Below, one piece after another: positions 7,152-15,034 of a stretch of 28,147 bases of DNA (positions within the stretch are counted from its first letter, which is position 1; every line of letters begins with the position of its first letter). The position numbers were made by a program, and so were the translations under genes. Source of the stretch: JBDNBY01 sp039767595 (GTDB taxonomy: Bacteria > Pseudomonadota > Alphaproteobacteria > Rhodobacterales > Rhodobacteraceae); assembly GCA_039767595.1 (NCBI GenBank), contig JBDNBY010000019.1:1-28147 (forward strand), read 5' to 3'. Under the pieces are notes generated by a model that was not told the origin of the DNA, ran no database searches, and saw nothing but the letters and a program-made list of their open reading frames with translations.

Positions 7152-8030
7152 TCACAAATCGCGCGCGATCTCTTTGACAAAATCCGCCAAATCCGCACGC
7201 AACTCAGGGCGGGCTAAGCCAAAGGCCAAACTCGCCCGCAAAAATCCAGATTTTGAACCACAATCGTACCGCTCTCCCTCGAATGTGTATCCAAAGCACT
7301 CTGTGCCCTGAGCGATGTCTTGTGCAATGGCATCGGTCAGTTGAATTTCACCGCCCACGCCTGTGTGCAAATTATGCAAATTCTCGAGAACACTGGGCGA
7401 CAGGATATAGCGGCCGATGATGGCCAAGTTTGACGGGGCCGTTCCCGCCACTGGTTTTTCCACCATGCCTGCCACTTTGGTCAAATGGCCGTCTTGCTCT
7501 TTGGGGTTCAAAATTCCATAGGCGCTGATTTGCGGCGCGGGCACTTGCATTGACGCCACCATATTGCCACCCGTTTCGGCATAGGCCTCGACCATTTGCT
7601 GCAAACAGGGCTTTTGCGCCGCGATCACATCATCGGGTAAAATCACCGCAAACGGCTCGTTTCCAATCAACCGCCGTGCGCACCACACTGCATGCCCCAA
7701 TCCCAAAGCGCGATGCTGGCGCACATAGGCAATTTGACCGCTATCCATATTGGTGGCCTCAAGCGTGGCCAATAAATCGCGTTTGCCTTTGGCGTGTAGT
7801 TCCGCCTCGAGCTGCGGTGCGAGGTCAAAATAATCCTCAAGCGCCCCTTTGCCGCGCGATGTCACAAAGATAAACTCTTTGATCCCTGCGGCGCGGGCCT
7901 CGTCGATGGCGTATTGAATCAAGGGGCGATCGACCAATGTCATGATCTCTTTTGGGACGGATTTCGTGGCTGGCAAAAACCGTGTCCCTAGACCCGCAAC
8001 CGGAAAAATTGCCTTTGAAACTGTGGGCAT
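7152..8030 (-). CDS. galU: UTP-glucose-1-phosphate uridylyltransferase
   Basis: The enzyme makes UDP-glucose from UTP and glucose-1-phosphate in the cytoplasm. The 292-residue protein has the nucleotidyltransferase signature PVAGLGTRFLPATKSVPKEIM near residues 11-30, followed by PLIQYAIDEARAAGI. It also has FAVILPDDVI (metal-binding region), GMVEKPVAGTAPSNLAIIGRYIL and GERYDCGSKSGFL, all hallmark blocks of bacterial GalU. Length is normal for the family. It is the first gene of the minus-strand glycan operon and supplies the activated sugar, or precursors for other UDP-sugars, for the four transferases that follow. The promoter should lie in the 153-bp region shared with the divergent lipoprotein gene. 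Confidence 0.96.
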   Translation of the reverse strand: MPTVSKAIFPVAGLGTRFLPATKSVPKEIMTLVDRPLIQYAIDEARAAGIKEFIFVTSRGKGALEDYFDLAPQLEAELHAKGKRDLLATLEATNMDSGQIAYVRQHRALGLGHAVWCARRLIGNEPFAVILPDDVIAAQKPCLQQMVEAYAETGGNMVASMQVPAPQISAYGILNPKEQDGHLTKVAGMVEKPVAGTAPSNLAIIGRYILSPSVLENLHNLHTGVGGEIQLTDAIAQDIAQGTECFGYTFEGERYDCGSKSGFLRASLAFGLARPELRADLADFVKEIARDL

Positions 8031-8094
8031 ATCTGTAACCTTTGATCAATTTACGCAGCTTAGACATGGGCGAAGATCGCCTGCCATGCAACTA

Positions 8095-8123
8095 TGTCAC
8101 AACATCGGTACATTTCCGTGACA
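8095..8123. promoter_or_regulatory. inverted repeat TGTCAC-N17-GTGACA between galU and the lipoprotein gene
   Basis: TGTCAC (8095-8100) and GTGACA (8118-8123) are exact reverse complements separated by 17 bases. They lie in the divergent region between galU (start 8030) and the lipoprotein gene (start near 8184). The position suits a shared operator, but the regulator is unknown and the arms are short. Confidence 0.35.
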
Positions 8124-8183
8124 AAACCGCGGCTTTGTTGCATCACAGCGATGCTCGTTTATGATTCGGGCGCAGAGAAGAAC

Positions 8184-8729
8184 ATGGGCGAGAATAAAAA
8201 TATGTTTGATTTCAGATGGCAATGGCCCTTGGTGACCCTCTGTCTCGGGATGACGCTTGCGGGCTGCGGATCGATCCCGCTGCTGTCACAGGCCACCCTC
8301 TTTGACGGAGAATTGCGCATCAGCCCGCCCCCTGGCTATTGCAAAATCGAAGGACCGGTGAGCCAATCGGACACTCATGCGATGGTGGCCTACACGCCGT
8401 GCTTTAAAAAGGGAACTGAGATCATCACCGTGACCGCCACCGCACTGCGCGACGCGGTCGATGTGGCGCCCACGCAGTTGGGAACAAGTGTCAGCGGAAG
8501 GATCGCCCGCGCCGCGCATTCTGGTCCGCCGCGCCCCTTTGAAGAGGCGGCCTATGTGTACCGCGTCTGGAGCCAGTCGGCCGGATATGGCGTTATCACA
8601 ACATATTATGGGCCAGATGACACTGCAAAACGCGCGCGCAGTACGCTCATGGCGTTTCATCGGAATTTACAAAATACCGCCCCAAATACTCCACAAAATG
8701 CCGCCCAAAATGCCACTGTGGCGCAATAA
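8184..8729 (+). CDS. outer-membrane-type lipoprotein of unknown function
   Basis: From ATG 8184 the protein has 181 residues. It begins with a short polar segment and then a hydrophobic signal (WPLVTLCLGMTLAGCGS) ending in a LAGC lipobox, so it should be lipidated by the signal peptidase II pathway. An in-frame upstream start at 8094 would add 30 residues before the signal and is unlikely; AGAGAAG (8174-8180) supports 8184, and ATG 8202 is also possible. The mature part has about 150 residues with two cysteines (GYCKIEG and YTPCFKKG) and ends in a low-complexity Asn/Gln/Ala/Pro tail. No known domain is recognised. The next gene begins inside its 3' end, so the two are probably co-expressed. 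Confidence 0.75.
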   Translation: MGENKNMFDFRWQWPLVTLCLGMTLAGCGSIPLLSQATLFDGELRISPPPGYCKIEGPVSQSDTHAMVAYTPCFKKGTEIITVTATALRDAVDVAPTQLGTSVSGRIARAAHSGPPRPFEEAAYVYRVWSQSAGYGVITTYYGPDDTAKRARSTLMAFHRNLQNTAPNTPQNAAQNATVAQ

Positions 8730-9204
8730 AACCCCCAACGTCACACCGCCAGTGTGGCACGGATCATGGCGCGTGCCGTTGCACGATCCTGCGGCCTACA
8801 CGCTTTATGAAAATGATGCGGTCGTCGCGGGGCAGTGCGAGGACACTGGACATCTGCGTGCCGCCAAATCAAATCAAGGATATCTCTCGCTGAGCATCGG
8901 TTTTCCGCCCGCGTTGATCAGGCCCAGCGCGCATGGGGTGCTCTATGGGGTGTATGGCCACGTTGATCTGCCAAAGGGCCTTGACCATAGCCTGCGGATG
9001 GGAATTTCGCGCACCGATCACACAGAGTTCATGTCACCCAAGCATCGAGGTGCAAACGATCTGATGGCTGTCTTTGAGCTTCCCCCCCCACAGCAAAGGG
9101 GGATCACAGCCCTTTGGGTGGATCTTATCTATCACGGTGACGCGCAGGGCGATATTTCCTGGTCTCATCTACGGATCGAATGGCGTCAAAAGTTTATTTT
9201 GTAG
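8710..9204 (+). CDS. hypothetical protein overlapping the lipoprotein gene
   Basis: A 164-residue reading frame, MPLWRNKTPNV at the start and EWRQKFIL at the end. It overlaps the lipoprotein gene by 20 bases if ATG 8710 is used, or 32 bases if ATG 8698 is used. Both ATGs sit in a near-duplicated AAAATGCC sequence and neither has a recognisable ribosome site, so translational coupling to the upstream gene is likely. The frame is open further upstream to 8461, but that part lies inside the lipoprotein gene and is a shadow. There is no signal peptide or membrane helix. The sequence (LSIGFPPALIRPSAHGVLYGVYGHVD, then LWVDLIYHGDAQGDISWSHLRIEW) suggests a beta-rich soluble protein. I do not recognise a family. 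Confidence 0.6.
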   Translation: MPLWRNKTPNVTPPVWHGSWRVPLHDPAAYTLYENDAVVAGQCEDTGHLRAAKSNQGYLSLSIGFPPALIRPSAHGVLYGVYGHVDLPKGLDHSLRMGISRTDHTEFMSPKHRGANDLMAVFELPPPQQRGITALWVDLIYHGDAQGDISWSHLRIEWRQKFIL

Positions 9205-9217
9205 GCCATAACTGGCG

Positions 9218-10285
9218 CTAAAGTGCGCTGGCCCACTCGGCACTTTGCATTTCCATCAAACGGCTGGCGGTGCGTTCAAATTCAAAGGCCCCTTCCCCCT
9301 CGAGATACAGGAAATCGGGCGCGGCTGCGGCCGAGGCAATGACCTGCACGCGCGCCTCATAGAGAGCATCAATCAATGTGACAAAGCGCTTTGCCATATT
9401 AAAATTTCCACGGCCCAACGTCGGAATATTGTCGATAAATAAAACGCGTGCCGCCCGCGCAATTTCCAAATAATCCCCTGGGCCCAAGGCCGCCCCGCAC
9501 AGATCATGAAAACTGGCACGCGCCACGCCATTTGAAAACTGCGGCAATGTGATCGTGCGGCCTGTCACAACGAGATCGAGCGATTGTACCGCCTCGCCGT
9601 TCACCAATTGGTGCCACACGGCATCCATCGCAGCATGGCTTTGAGGGCCCAGCGGCGTGAAATACGTCTGAGCGCCCATAAGGCGATCTTGCCGGTAATC
9701 GCGGTCGCTATCAAGGCAATACACGACCAACTGCTCTTGGATAATGTCAATGAACGGCAAGAACAGCTGCCGATTGAGCCCATTTTTATACAGCTCTGTG
9801 GGATGGCGATTGGAGGTGGTGACCACCACCACATCGCGGGCCATCAACGCCTCGAAAAAGCGGCCGACAATCATGGCATCGGTGATGTCAGTAATCTGCA
9901 TCTCATCCAAGGCCAGTAGGCGCAGCCCGCGAGACAGCTCTTCGACCACGGGGATCAGGGCATCTTGGTGTCCGTTTTTGCGCGCGGCGTGTAATTTTGC
10001 ATGAACCTCTTGCATAAAGGCATGAAAATGCACCCGCCGTGCGGGCACGTTCAAGCTCTCGACGAACATATCCATCAGCATGGATTTCCCGCGCCCCACT
10101 CCGCCATAGAGATAGAGCCCCCTGATCGGCGGGGGCGCTTTGCGAAACAATCCCCCTTTGCGGCGCGGGGCCATCAGCTCGGTCTCGAGGCGCTCAAATT
10201 GCGCGACGGCCTGATCTTGTTTCGGATCAGGGCGCAACGCGCCATCCGCAAGCTGTTGTTGATATGTCTGGCGCACAAAGGTCAT
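9218..10285 (-). CDS. zapE: ZapE/AFG1-type ATPase, cell division protein
   Basis: An AFG1-like P-loop ATPase. In E. coli ZapE associates with the division ring and affects FtsZ polymers; the mitochondrial relative AFG1/LACE1 acts in protein quality control. Walker A is GGVGRGKSM (about residues 61-69 from ATG 10285), Walker B is LRLLALDEMQI (about 121-131), and VVTTSNRHPTELYKNGLNR is the sensor/arginine-finger block. The conserved HFHAFMQEVHAKLH segment follows Walker A. The frame can be extended to a TTG at 10321 but no ribosome site supports it; ATG 10285 (MTFVRQTYQQQL) fits family length, about 355 residues. Some doubt on the start remains. It is divergent from the MFS gene. Confidence 0.91.
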   Translation of the reverse strand: MTFVRQTYQQQLADGALRPDPKQDQAVAQFERLETELMAPRRKGGLFRKAPPPIRGLYLYGGVGRGKSMLMDMFVESLNVPARRVHFHAFMQEVHAKLHAARKNGHQDALIPVVEELSRGLRLLALDEMQITDITDAMIVGRFFEALMARDVVVVTTSNRHPTELYKNGLNRQLFLPFIDIIQEQLVVYCLDSDRDYRQDRLMGAQTYFTPLGPQSHAAMDAVWHQLVNGEAVQSLDLVVTGRTITLPQFSNGVARASFHDLCGAALGPGDYLEIARAARVLFIDNIPTLGRGNFNMAKRFVTLIDALYEARVQVIASAAAAPDFLYLEGEGAFEFERTASRLMEMQSAEWASAL

Positions 10286-10408
10286 GGCATGGTCATAGCG
10301 GCACTGCGCAACGCTCTTCAAGGGAAGAGATCAAAATTCTCCTCGCAATCTCCAATTTTTGAAGTATCTTCTGAAATACCGCACGGCGCGGACAAAAGGA
10401 TCAGGCAG

Positions 10409-11638
10409 ATGGCTCAGCGTTCTATCTTTACGCCCGTTTTGATTGCGGGCTGCATGATTATGGTGATCTCCTTCGCCGTGCGGGCCAGTTTTGGCGTGTT
10501 TCAAATTCCCATTGCTGCGGAATTTGGCTGGTTGCGGGCTGATTTTTCGCTCGCGATTGCGATACAAAACTTAGCTTGGGGCATCGGACAGCCGATTTTT
10601 GGCGCCATCGCAGAGCGGCTTGGCGATCGTAAGGCGATCATCTTGGGCGCGCTGATGTATGCGGCTGGATTGGTCATGTCGTCCTTTGCAACATCCCCCT
10701 TGGCCCATCAGTTTTTCGAAATCTTTGTTGGATTTGGCATCGCCGGCACAGGGTTTGGTGTCATTTTGGCCGTCGTTGGGCGGGCCAGCACACCAGAGCA
10801 TCGATCCATGTCGCTGGCAATTGCCACGGCCGCCGGCAGCGCGGGCCAAGTGTTTGGCGCGCCCGTTGCGGAATTCTTACTGGGCTTTATGACGTGGCAA
10901 TCGGTCTTTGTGGTGTTTGCTGCGGCGATTTTGGCAACATTGATGGTATTGCCAATGATGCGTGCGCCCGCCGCGCCCAAAGCCGAACTCCAAGAGAGCA
11001 TGGGCCATATCCTGAGAAAAGCGGCCAAAGATCCCTCGTATGCCCTCATCTTTTTGGGATTTTTCAGCTGCGGGTACCAATTGGCGTTTATCACCGCGCA
11101 TTTTCCCGCGATGATCACGGAAATGTGCGGGCCAATTGCCTCTGGATCCATGCTCTCGTCGATGGGCGTATCCTCGACTTCGGCCCTTGGGGCTGTGTCG
11201 ATCTCTTTGATTGGATTGGCCAATATCGCCGGCACTTTGACGGCAGGGTGGCTTGGAAAATCCTATACCAAGAAATACCTCTTGGCGGGGATTTACACTG
11301 GGCGCACCATTGCCGCCGCCCTCTTTATTATGATGCCGATCACCCCCGAATCCGTAGTGATCTTTTCTATCGTCATGGGGACGCTGTGGCTGGCCACTGT
11401 GCCGCTGACATCTGGGTTGATCGCGCATCTTTATGGTCTGCGCTATATGGGGACACTCTATGGGATCGTGTTTTTCTCGCATCAATTAGGCGGGTTTATG
11501 GGCGTTTGGCTCGGCGGTGCGCTCTATGATGTGTATGGGAACTATACGCTTGTGTGGTGGATCGGCATTGCCGTGGGCGCGTTTAGTGCGATTGTGCATC
11601 TGCCCATTCGCGAGAACCGCAGCGCTCAGGCCGCCTAA
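10409..11638 (+). CDS. MFS transporter, monocarboxylate/oxalate-formate type
   Basis: From ATG 10409 (AAAAGGA upstream at 10394-10400) the protein has 409 residues with about twelve hydrophobic segments in two halves. The first half shows the MFS loop motif GAIAERLGDRKAIILGALMYAAG between helices 2 and 3. The pattern FGVFQIPIAAEFGWLRADFSLAIAI near the N-terminus is typical of the monocarboxylate porter/OFA-like branch of the superfamily, so an organic-acid substrate is plausible but not proven. The frame is open to 10001 through zapE on the other strand; that extension is a shadow. It is an inner-membrane protein. No dedicated neighbour indicates its substrate; divergent zapE is unrelated in function. 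Confidence 0.88.
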   Translation: MAQRSIFTPVLIAGCMIMVISFAVRASFGVFQIPIAAEFGWLRADFSLAIAIQNLAWGIGQPIFGAIAERLGDRKAIILGALMYAAGLVMSSFATSPLAHQFFEIFVGFGIAGTGFGVILAVVGRASTPEHRSMSLAIATAAGSAGQVFGAPVAEFLLGFMTWQSVFVVFAAAILATLMVLPMMRAPAAPKAELQESMGHILRKAAKDPSYALIFLGFFSCGYQLAFITAHFPAMITEMCGPIASGSMLSSMGVSSTSALGAVSISLIGLANIAGTLTAGWLGKSYTKKYLLAGIYTGRTIAAALFIMMPITPESVVIFSIVMGTLWLATVPLTSGLIAHLYGLRYMGTLYGIVFFSHQLGGFMGVWLGGALYDVYGNYTLVWWIGIAVGAFSAIVHLPIRENRSAQAA

Positions 11639-11652
11639 GCGCCCCATCGAGA

Positions 11653-11697
11653 TTACTTAAGGCGCGGTTATTCAAGGCACGGTTACTCAAGGCGTGG
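11653..11697. repeat. three tandem 15-bp repeats at the 3' end of the hydrolase gene
   Basis: Three consecutive 15-base units, 11653-11667, 11668-11682 and 11683-11697, differ at only a few positions (TTACTTAAGGCGCGG, TTATTCAAGGCACGG, TTACTCAAGGCGTGG). The third unit is the coding end of the alpha/beta hydrolase gene. On the minus strand each unit reads five codons ending in TAA (PRLE-stop, PCLE-stop, PRLK-stop), so the gene end has been tandemly copied in frame twice beyond its own stop. Confidence 0.75.
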
Positions 11698-12561
11698 TTC
11701 GATAAAATCGGTCAATTCCGCAAGGTTGGCCGTATAGGGGATGGCGTGGGTGGCCAGTTGAATAATATGGTTGGCTGCATTTGGATTGACATTCGTCAAA
11801 CTCTGCGCCCCAGACGGCAAAATAACAGTGTCATTTCCGCCCCAAATCGCCCGCACGGGGATGTCATGGCTGGCGACCACTTCATGCATTTGGACAAAGG
11901 GCGCATCATAAAACCCGCGGCAGCTAGAGAGGACGGCGGGCACGAAGCCTTTGCGCCCCAGCTGGGACAGCTGATAATCCACGATGCCACTCACATGGGA
12001 ATTGAGGGCGCGCTCCGCCTCGGCGCCGCTGCGCAACGTCATTGGATAGGTGAGAGCAAAGAGCACATCCCCCAGCGTTGGAATGCGCACGGCCAGATCG
12101 ACAAGCGTGCCAAGGTCAAATTCAAACGACAGCGGCGCAATCAAGCCCAGCGACGCCACGCGATCGGGCTGGCTGGCGGCGAAATGCGTGGCAATGCCGC
12201 CGCCCATGGAATAGCCGATCAAATGCACAGGCTCTTGGTCCAGTTTCAACGCCTCGAGCAAACCGCTCAGCGCCCGCGAGAAATGGAGCATCGTTTGCTC
12301 GCCGCGGGGATTATCCGAAAATCCGCGGCCAAAATGATCATAACGTAGCACACGATAGCCGCGTGCGGTCAATTGCGCGCTGAGCGCCTCAAAGACCCGC
12401 ATCGGCGTGGTCAGCCCATGGATCATAACGATCACAGGGCCATCCTCTGGCCCCTCGAGCGCATAATGCACTTGGCCCATGCCAAAGCGAATGAACGTGG
12501 CATTTTCATTGGCCCGCTCGCGCAGGGCATCGACTGAAAACTGTGCTTCGAAACTATCCAT
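11683..12561 (-). CDS. alpha/beta hydrolase
   Basis: A 292-residue hydrolase of the alpha/beta fold. VIMIHGLTTPMRVFEAL supplies the oxyanion-hole HG, RYDHFGRGFSDNP is the typical post-strand-4 segment, and GYSMGGG is the nucleophile elbow (Ser near residue 120). VRAIWGGNDTVILPSGAQ carries the catalytic Asp, and a C-terminal His is in QLATHAIPY. The substrate cannot be inferred; the sequence resembles lipase/esterase and MhpC-like hydrolases. It is the last gene of the GNAT-mbfA-fghA-HAD-hydrolase run and overlaps the HAD gene by 8 bases (12554-12561). Its stop codon lies in the first of three tandem 15-bp repeats. Confidence 0.88.
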   Translation of the reverse strand: MDSFEAQFSVDALRERANENATFIRFGMGQVHYALEGPEDGPVIVMIHGLTTPMRVFEALSAQLTARGYRVLRYDHFGRGFSDNPRGEQTMLHFSRALSGLLEALKLDQEPVHLIGYSMGGGIATHFAASQPDRVASLGLIAPLSFEFDLGTLVDLAVRIPTLGDVLFALTYPMTLRSGAEAERALNSHVSGIVDYQLSQLGRKGFVPAVLSSCRGFYDAPFVQMHEVVASHDIPVRAIWGGNDTVILPSGAQSLTNVNPNAANHIIQLATHAIPYTANLAELTDFIEPRLE

Positions 12562-13171
12562 AAATCCGCTCGCTCAAAAGCCCCAATGCGACCAATTTCG
12601 CCCGTAAGCTGGCGGCCTCTTGGAACTGCAACACCTGCCAACCGCAGGTCTGTGCAGCGACGATATTCGCTTCTAGGTCGTCGGTAAAGAAAATTTGATC
12701 GCCCGTCAGCCCAACGCGATCCTCAAGATAGGCATAAATAGCCGGATCAGGCTTGGTCAGGCCGATGTGTCCCGATATCACTGTGTCGTCAAACCATGAG
12801 AGAAACTCAAATTGAGCGCAGGCAATATCCCATGTTTCTTTGCCAAAGTTACTCAGTGCATGGCACGGCACGCCAGCCTCGCGCAGCTCTTGCAAGATCG
12901 TCACGCTATCCATGTGGGGCGGGGCAATCATATGCACCCAATGCGCGACCCAGAATTCAATCTCGCGCGTCCACTGCGGATGTTGCGGGATCAGATCAAG
13001 GATCACTTGAGGAAACGGCGCCCCCGCATCACAGGCCGCATTGGCCGCCTCTATGGGAACGCTTGCGAAAAAGGCGGCGGTGCGCTCTGGCCCAAATTGG
13101 GCGCTATAATTGGCCTGTGGCTGCCACGGTAAAAAGACATTTCCAATGTCGAAAACAACCGCCTCAACCAT
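12554..13171 (-). CDS. HAD family hydrolase (YihX-like)
   Basis: A 205-residue HAD-superfamily protein. Motif I is VVFDIGNVFLPW: the nucleophile Asp (D8) is present, and the +2 position is Gly rather than Asp, as in the YihX-type 'FDxGNV' group. Motif II is HALSNFGKE, motif III is the Lys of GLTKPDPAIYAYLE, and motif IV is IFFTDDLEANI. Members of this group dephosphorylate sugar phosphates or act as dehalogenase-like hydrolases; the substrate here is unknown. ATG 13171 is preceded by a G-rich ribosome site (AAAGGGGGCGGGG). It starts 11 bases after the fghA stop and overlaps the hydrolase gene by 8 bases, so it is part of the same operon. Its connection to formaldehyde metabolism is only positional. 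Confidence 0.88.
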   Translation of the reverse strand: MVEAVVFDIGNVFLPWQPQANYSAQFGPERTAAFFASVPIEAANAACDAGAPFPQVILDLIPQHPQWTREIEFWVAHWVHMIAPPHMDSVTILQELREAGVPCHALSNFGKETWDIACAQFEFLSWFDDTVISGHIGLTKPDPAIYAYLEDRVGLTGDQIFFTDDLEANIVAAQTCGWQVLQFQEAASLRAKLVALGLLSERIYG

Positions 13172-13182
13172 CCCCGCCCCCT

Positions 13183-14019
13183 TTAGGAATAAAGGGCATC
13201 GGCGTGGAATGCGAGATGCTCTTCTATAAACGAGGAGACAAAGAAATAGCTATGGTCATAGCCTTTTTGCACTCGAAAATGCCCCTCTTGGCGCACGTCA
13301 GTCATGGCACTGGCAAGGCGAGAAGGCTTGAGCAGATCCCAAAAATTATCCTTGCTGCCCACGTCAATCAACATCGGGGCATCAATCGCGCCGCGACTAA
13401 GTAGGACCGAGGCGTCATGCTCGGCCCAAGCCGCCTCATCCTCGCCCAGATAGGCGGCAAATTGTTTGCGCCCCCAATCCGAACCCGTCGGATTACAAAT
13501 CGGTGAAAAGGCCGAAACAGATCGAAAGCGCCCTTGGTATTTCATGGCTAAGCTCAGCGCGCCGTGCCCGCCCATCGAATGACCTGTGATCGATTGACGC
13601 GCGGGATCAATGTTGAATTGGCCCAACACAAGTTCAGGCAGCTCGCGGGCGATATAGCTTTCCATTTGGAAATGTGTCGCCCATGGCTGCGCCACCGCAT
13701 CAATGTAGAACCCAGCCCCTTGGCCCAGATCATAGGCCTCGTCATTGGGGACACCGTCGCCGCGCGGGCTTGTATCTGGAAACAGCAGCGCGATCCCATG
13801 CTCGGCCGCCCAAGCTTGTGCGCCCGCTTTGGTCATCGCGTTTTCATGTGTGCAGGTCAGACCAGACAGATACCACAGCAATGGCACATCTGCGAACTGC
13901 GCCTCTTCTGGCAAGAAGAGACCAAAGGTCATGTCGCAGCCGCACACCTCAGAGGCATGAGAATAGACCCCTTGCGTCCCGCCAAAGCATTTATTTGTTG
14001 ATACTGTTTGCAAACTCAT
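13183..14019 (-). CDS. fghA: S-formylglutathione hydrolase
   Basis: Hydrolyses S-formylglutathione to glutathione and formate, the second step of glutathione-dependent formaldehyde oxidation. The 278-residue length is typical. The esterase D signature LWYLSGLTCTHEN (residues 48-60) is present, with GHSMGGHGAL (nucleophile Ser148), DVGSKDNFW (Asp224) and GYDHSYFF (His256) as the triad. ATG 14019 (MSLQTVSTNKCFGG) is chosen because it follows the mbfA stop by 4 bases; a longer frame to 14037 would run into mbfA. It sits in a tight run with mbfA upstream and the HAD gene downstream. The matching dehydrogenase gene (frmA) is 1.7 kb upstream on the same strand. Identity is near certain. Confidence 0.96.
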   Translation of the reverse strand: MSLQTVSTNKCFGGTQGVYSHASEVCGCDMTFGLFLPEEAQFADVPLLWYLSGLTCTHENAMTKAGAQAWAAEHGIALLFPDTSPRGDGVPNDEAYDLGQGAGFYIDAVAQPWATHFQMESYIARELPELVLGQFNIDPARQSITGHSMGGHGALSLAMKYQGRFRSVSAFSPICNPTGSDWGRKQFAAYLGEDEAAWAEHDASVLLSRGAIDAPMLIDVGSKDNFWDLLKPSRLASAMTDVRQEGHFRVQKGYDHSYFFVSSFIEEHLAFHADALYS

Positions 14020-14023
14020 AAGA

Positions 14024-15007
14024 TCATCCACTTCCAATTAAAATTCCGGCGCCCAACACCAGCGCCCCGCCCAAAACCACTTGGAATGCTGCGCGCCAAA
14101 AGGGCGTTTTCATATATGTCTTTTGTATCCATGCAATGGCCCATAGCTCTACAAAGACCACGACAATCGCAATAGCAGTTGCGACCCAAAAATCTGGGAT
14201 CAAATAAGGCAGCGCATGGCCCAAGCCGCCGATGGTCGTCATCACACCTGACGCGATCCCCCGCTTGATCGGGGATCCGCGTCCTGAAATCTCGCCATCG
14301 TCCGAGGCGGCTTCGGTAAAGCCCATGGAAATGCCGGCGCCCACAGAGGCCGCCACCCCGACCAAAAACGTAGTCCAGGTGTCTTGTGTGGCAAAGGCTG
14401 TGGCGAAAATCGGCGCAAGCGTCGAGACCGAGCCGTCCATCAATCCCGCCAATCCGGGTTGCACCCACGTCAGGACAAATTTGCGATGCGCCTCGTCATC
14501 CTCTGAACGGCGGACATCTGGCGGGACATGGGCGGCCTCGGCTGTGCGGGCTTTGTCCCGATGGGCCATTTCCGCCGCCGCCAAATCCCCCAACAAAGCG
14601 CGGGTTTGCGCGTCTGTGACGTTGCGCAGCGCCGCCATGTAAAAGGCTTCGGCGCGCTGCTCCATCTCTTGGGCAAAGTTGCGGGCGGTGTCGAGCGAGA
14701 CATATTCCAACAGCCACACAGGTTTAAGACGCGGGAAACCATCAACATGCTCGCGACGGATCAGAGGCATTTCATCGCCAAAGCGGGATTGATACAGCGC
14801 CAAGAGTTGGGCACGATGGCCATCTTCCTCTTGTGCCATCTCATCATAGATGGCGGCCGTGGCCGGAAAACTCTCGCGTAATTTCTGAGCAAAGCTGCGG
14901 TAAATATGCGCATCTTCCTCTTCGGCCGAAATGGCCAAGGCCACAATCTCGGCCTCGGTCAAAGACGACAACGATCGCCCCTTGGAAAACATCTTAGAAA
15001 GCCGCAT
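14024..15007 (-). CDS. mbfA: membrane-bound ferritin MbfA, Er/VIT1-type iron exporter
   Basis: A 327-residue fusion. Residues about 15-165 are a ferritin-like (erythrin/rubrerythrin) four-helix domain with the iron-binding acidic/His clusters EEEDAHIYR, YDEMAQEEDGHRAQL, EMEQRAEAFY and AAEMAHRDKA. Residues about 185-327 are a VIT1/CCC1-type membrane domain (VQPGLAGLMDGSVSTLAPIFATAFA, GISMGFTEAASDDG). This architecture is that of MbfA, shown in Bradyrhizobium and Agrobacterium to export iron and protect against peroxide stress. ATG 15007 is preferred over GTG 15010 because AGGAGAAG lies just upstream. It follows the GNAT gene by 27 bases and precedes fghA by 4. No Irr-type control element was recognised in the short spacer. 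Confidence 0.93.
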   Translation of the reverse strand: MRLSKMFSKGRSLSSLTEAEIVALAISAEEEDAHIYRSFAQKLRESFPATAAIYDEMAQEEDGHRAQLLALYQSRFGDEMPLIRREHVDGFPRLKPVWLLEYVSLDTARNFAQEMEQRAEAFYMAALRNVTDAQTRALLGDLAAAEMAHRDKARTAEAAHVPPDVRRSEDDEAHRKFVLTWVQPGLAGLMDGSVSTLAPIFATAFATQDTWTTFLVGVAASVGAGISMGFTEAASDDGEISGRGSPIKRGIASGVMTTIGGLGHALPYLIPDFWVATAIAIVVVFVELWAIAWIQKTYMKTPFWRAAFQVVLGGALVLGAGILIGSG

Positions 15008-15034
15008 CACTTCTCCTTGCGGCTGCTGCGCCGC

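Noticed and set aside
8461..8697. Upstream extension of the 8710-9204 gene
   Set aside because: It lies within the lipoprotein gene in another frame, and its translation is Arg/Pro-rich noise.
10001..10408. Upstream extension of the MFS gene
   Set aside because: It overlaps zapE on the other strand. The transporter N-terminus begins naturally at ATG 10409.
10877..11485. Long minus-strand open frame opposite the MFS gene
   Set aside because: It is a shadow of the transporter gene: polar, His/Arg-rich translation, no ribosome site, no family resemblance.
11746..12348. 200-residue plus-strand frame opposite the alpha/beta hydrolase
   Set aside because: Shadow of a well-supported gene; no ribosome site and no recognisable domain.
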